DNA of 56,782 nucleotides from Chara braunii (taxonomy: Eukaryota > Streptophyta > Charophyceae > Charales > Characeae), in assembly GCA_003427395.1 (NCBI GenBank), contig BFEA01000149.1:1797276-1854057 (forward strand). Direction: 5' to 3'. Of this stretch, positions 53,593-56,782 are shown piece after piece (position 1 is the stretch's first letter; each line of letters begins with the position of its first letter). The notes beneath the pieces are model-generated. The model was not told the DNA's origin. It made no database searches and saw only the letters and a list, made by a program, of their open reading frames with translations. Made by a program: the position numbers and the translations under genes.

Positions 53593-56370
53593 TGTCGAGC
53601 GTATCGGCCCCTGTGCGAGCGAGGGCCCTCCCGGCCACGTCACGTAAGAGAAACTTAGGCTTTCAACTTTTTAGAGACAACTCGGGGACGACACGGTAAC
53701 CCGTGTCGACCCTTCGCCGCTCCGGCCGAGTGCGCCAACTGTACATCCCGCGATCCCCTACGACAGGATAGGTTCTCGTGGGGCATAACTTACCTTCCCT
53801 AAGGGGCTGTCACCACCCTTAGGGGCGTATCCCCGCCGAGCTACCGGCCCACATGTGAAGGCTTTTATAATGCGATTGCAGAGGTAGGCCGACCGAGGGC
53901 GTTTGCTCGTTCGCTGTAGCATAGGTACGTGAGGTTGAACGCCAAAGTGGACCCGAGCGTCGTTCGTCCCTAGGGCGCTGATCTCCCGTGAATCGAATCG
54001 ACGTCGGTCGACTAAGATGTGATATTCCGAGCGTAAGGGAAACTTCGAGCAATCCTAGTCCCTTCTTTCAAAGACAATCAAAAGTTAATCAAACAAAATG
54101 CTTTAAAAAAGAAAACTCAGGTCAACGTAAGTTGACTTATTTTCTGAAATCAATACGTACATATTGCAGTCATGTCTACCACTCGTTCAGATCAAATCGA
54201 TAAAAGTTGATTTGGCTTGTCATTCAACGACGAGCCAACATGAGTTGACTCGACTTCAAATAACACTTATCAGCAAAATGATAAAAACATGATTTACATG
54301 CATAGCGACGCTCAAATGACGTCTGACCAAAATATCTTCACTCTGCTTGCTAAATGGCTGGGCTGACGGAACTTTTCGACTTGATGAGATATGTTGCCAA
54401 CTTCTTTCATTCCACCCCATACTGACTGCTAGCAAAAAAATGCTGACATCCCAACTTCTAAGCAAAGTTAAGATGCTATCGCTCTAGTGATGACTATACT
54501 TTCACTCTAACTTTGGTGTGAATGTCGTCTGCAAGTAATCCGGCTACCACTATACAAGTCAGCGACCGACTTGTACAATTGAACACCGGATGCATCGTTA
54601 ATGACGAGGGTCCGCCTTCAAATTTTGTTGGTTGCCTTGTCCTCCTGACCCTCATTAACCCTGTTGGGAAAGGTCGTTCCCGACTCTTAGCTATCCAAAC
54701 CTCGCTCGCCATATCGACCCTATTGGTCCTCGTTTCTTGTGGCGAGTCCAACCACGACAAGAGTGCCTAGCCGCGCTCTGTTCCAACTAGTAACCATGAA
54801 CCGAGCTTCTTGTGGCTCAATTCTCCATGCACGAGTGACCCCTAAAACGGTCACTAGAGGGGTATGCTATGAAAGCTTCCCTTAACGCGAGGCGTCAAGA
54901 GTCTTAAAGACCTTTTATGAATAGGCGAATGTCCTTTCCCTAGGAGGTGGTCTGGGATACCCCTTGTCCTCGCCCGAGCAAACCTTGGATCTCAGAAGTC
55001 GGGCTGGCTCCTCCACAACAACATGGTATCCCCCCGCATGAGCGGTCCACTCCGAGTCATTAGCAGGGCCGACCCCTAAGGTAGCGAACCCCCGCCTCAG
55101 ATGCCTCCTAGGAATGAGAAACATGTCTACCACGGCGACAAAATGGTCCCTTGTCGCCTGGCGTCAAGGGTAACTTAGACGAAAAAAAAGATCACAGAAG
55201 AGAATCATTCAGATAGACAGGCGTAGACATAGAGGGTCATTCGGGAAAGAATGGGTAACCTAAGGAAAAAAAAAAGGTCTATGTCCAATTCACTTCTTCT
55301 TCTTTGTGTCATCGCTTCGTTTCTCGTCGTCTACTGACTTCCCATCCCTTCAGCATACATACAACTGAGCAACAGAAAACAGTCATCATCCCTTCATTTC
55401 CGTTGACATGATCAAATCTCTCTTTTTCAGGCATTTTTCTACTTACCTGCACATCAGACCAAATAACAAGTTCAAAAGAAAACAAAGCAAGTTCGAACTC
55501 ATGTCAGACTTTCATTCACTCGTGCAAACACACATTTCCTCTACCTTTTCAGTGAACATTCAAAGAACAGGGTCAAGCAAGTGTGGGTTCACACAGGTGT
55601 GAAAAGGTCTGAGTCAATAACTGACCTTGAGTGAAGTTGAAGAGACAGCCCACTCAAGAAGACCGTTTAGAATCACATCGTTTGATAAGAAGACTGTCGC
55701 AACAAGTTGTCAACAAGGTGTCCACACCACACCTTCAAAAGTAATCACCTGCTGCGACACTTCCCTAACACACTATCGCTCCCAACAATTTAATAACACC
55801 TCCGTGTCGCCGTCACTCATTCCCAATTCGCTGCGGCACTACGGCGTCGCACTCACACCGCTTTCAAACGCACCACCACTTTGTTGTACCTTCCCTGTGC
55901 CAATGCCCAACCACCGCTTTATATAGTCAGTGCACGAATACTGCCGCCTCTGCCGTGAAAAACCGGCAGTGCTTCCGCACCACTGTCATTAAACCCAATG
56001 TCGTTGCCGCAAAAATTCGGCAGTGCTTCCGCACCACTGTCGTAAAAACCAGCGTTGTCACGGTTGCCGCCAATATTAGAGCACGCTGGCACAAAATGTC
56101 CTTCACAGTCAAGGTAAAATGGGCAGCGCTTCCGCGCCACCACCTAGAACGCACTGCCGCCGTCGCAAGAGTTCAACAACACTTCCACGTCGCTGCAAGA
56201 AAAAACACCGCCGATACCAAAGATTTCGGCAACACTTCACCACCAAAATCTCAGCGCCACCGCCGCAAAAAAACTAAAATGTCAGTGCTTCCACGTCAGC
56301 GTTAAAATGTCAGTGTTGCCGCCACAAAAAATCGGCAGTGCTTCCGCGTCACCGCCAAAAAGCGCCACCG
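53593..56370. repeat. long dispersed repeat, copy B (LTR-like)
   Basis: Same order and orientation as 28462-30650, offset 25,131 at the TGTCGAGCG anchor. It is longer because of extra text at about 54190-54355 and 54430-54790, which copy A lacks. It ends in a related minisatellite. TGTCGAGCG occurs again at 56376, just past its end. Confidence 0.8.
55945..56365. repeat. minisatellite related to that at 30262-30650
   Basis: Units with GCCGCAAAAATTCGGCAGTG, CTTCCGCACCACTGTC recur about seven times, more diverged than in copy A. Confidence 0.8.
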
Positions 56371-56496
56371 TTGCAGTGTCGAGCGAACAACATCACCCCA
56401 AAGTCACTCTAAAATGGTTGCCGACGCCGTGCAAAAGAGAGAAGGTTAACAACAGTCGTATTTTTCATCACCACTTCAGGACACCTTTCACCACTT

Positions 56497-56628
56497 CAGC
56501 CTGCCTAAACAGTTGGTTTTCAGGGTCTTCGGACCTTTCACGACTTCAGGACCATTCAGGTCCGAAAATCCTGAATGGTCCTGGTGAAAATTCTGAAGAC
56601 CCTGAAAACCACCTGTTTAGGCAGGCTG
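56497..56628. repeat. nested inverted repeat at the window edge
   Basis: CAGCCTGCCTAAACAG at the left and CTGTTTAGGCAGGCTG at the right bound a palindrome centred near 56562. Inside it GGACCATTCAGG and CCTGAATGGTCC pair. A third, partial copy follows at about 56645-56780, ending in CAGCCTGCCTAAACAAGTGG. Confidence 0.85.
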
Positions 56629-56782
56629 CATCCTCAAGTGGTGAAGGATGGTTTTCATGGTCTTCAGACCTTTCACCACTTCAGGACCATTCAGGATTTT
56701 CAGACTGCCCAAAACTCTCACTTGACCACTTCAGGACACCCTTCACCACTTCAGGATACAGCCTGCCTAAACAAGTGGTTTC

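Overview
This is eukaryotic nuclear DNA, dominated by repeats and decayed mobile elements. Nothing looks bacterial: there are no operons, no ribosome-binding sites and few intact reading frames. There is a plant-type non-LTR retrotransposon, many microsatellites, SINE-like pieces, hairpin elements and at least one probable spliced gene. A streptophyte such as a charophyte alga would fit, but that is inference from general character. The window contains one 173-base N gap (36717-36889) and single Ns at 3166 and 29391.

Region 1, about 0.3-6.7 kb, minus strand. One very long reading frame of about 2,100 codons can be followed from 6740 to 356. It is broken by at least seven in-frame stops and at least two frameshifts. 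Its middle resembles a ParB-like domain followed by a degenerate beta-class DNA methyltransferase-like domain.

Region 2, about 6.8-17 kb. GC-richer accessory DNA made of local duplications and hairpin (MITE-like) elements, a long GA tract, and two plus-strand open frames. One of these frames contains an in-frame 276-bp tandem repeat. A 14-bp palindrome, TCGGATNNATCCGA, recurs about 27 times from 1.0 to 22.7 kb and was not seen further right.

Region 3, about 17.3-27.6 kb. Two diverged copies of a large DDE-transposase-like gene converge on each other. The plus-strand copy (17424-19223) is open over its core and carries a conserved D...D...HTHTDVD arrangement. The minus-strand copy (27545-24974) is a pseudogene. 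Between them lie a small plus-strand gene with a duplicated 3' half, a tRNA-derived SINE-like piece, and AT-rich DNA.

Region 4, about 28-47 kb. It opens with a repeat of about 2.2 kb (28462-30650) that recurs in the same orientation at 53593-56370. After it come a series of hairpins, long microsatellites, a large fold-back repeat at 35.3-35.9 kb, minisatellites, a probable two-exon minus-strand gene (40249-38879), a weak retropepsin-like frame, and A/T-tailed SINE-like units.

Region 5, about 47.8-52.1 kb, minus strand. A decayed LINE with recognisable endonuclease, reverse transcriptase and C-terminal zinc-knuckle parts.

Region 6, 53.6-56.8 kb. The second copy of the long repeat, ending in a nested inverted repeat at the window edge.

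The best candidates for something undescribed are the ParB/methyltransferase-like giant frame, the paired DDE-like genes, and the dispersed TCGGATNNATCCGA palindrome.
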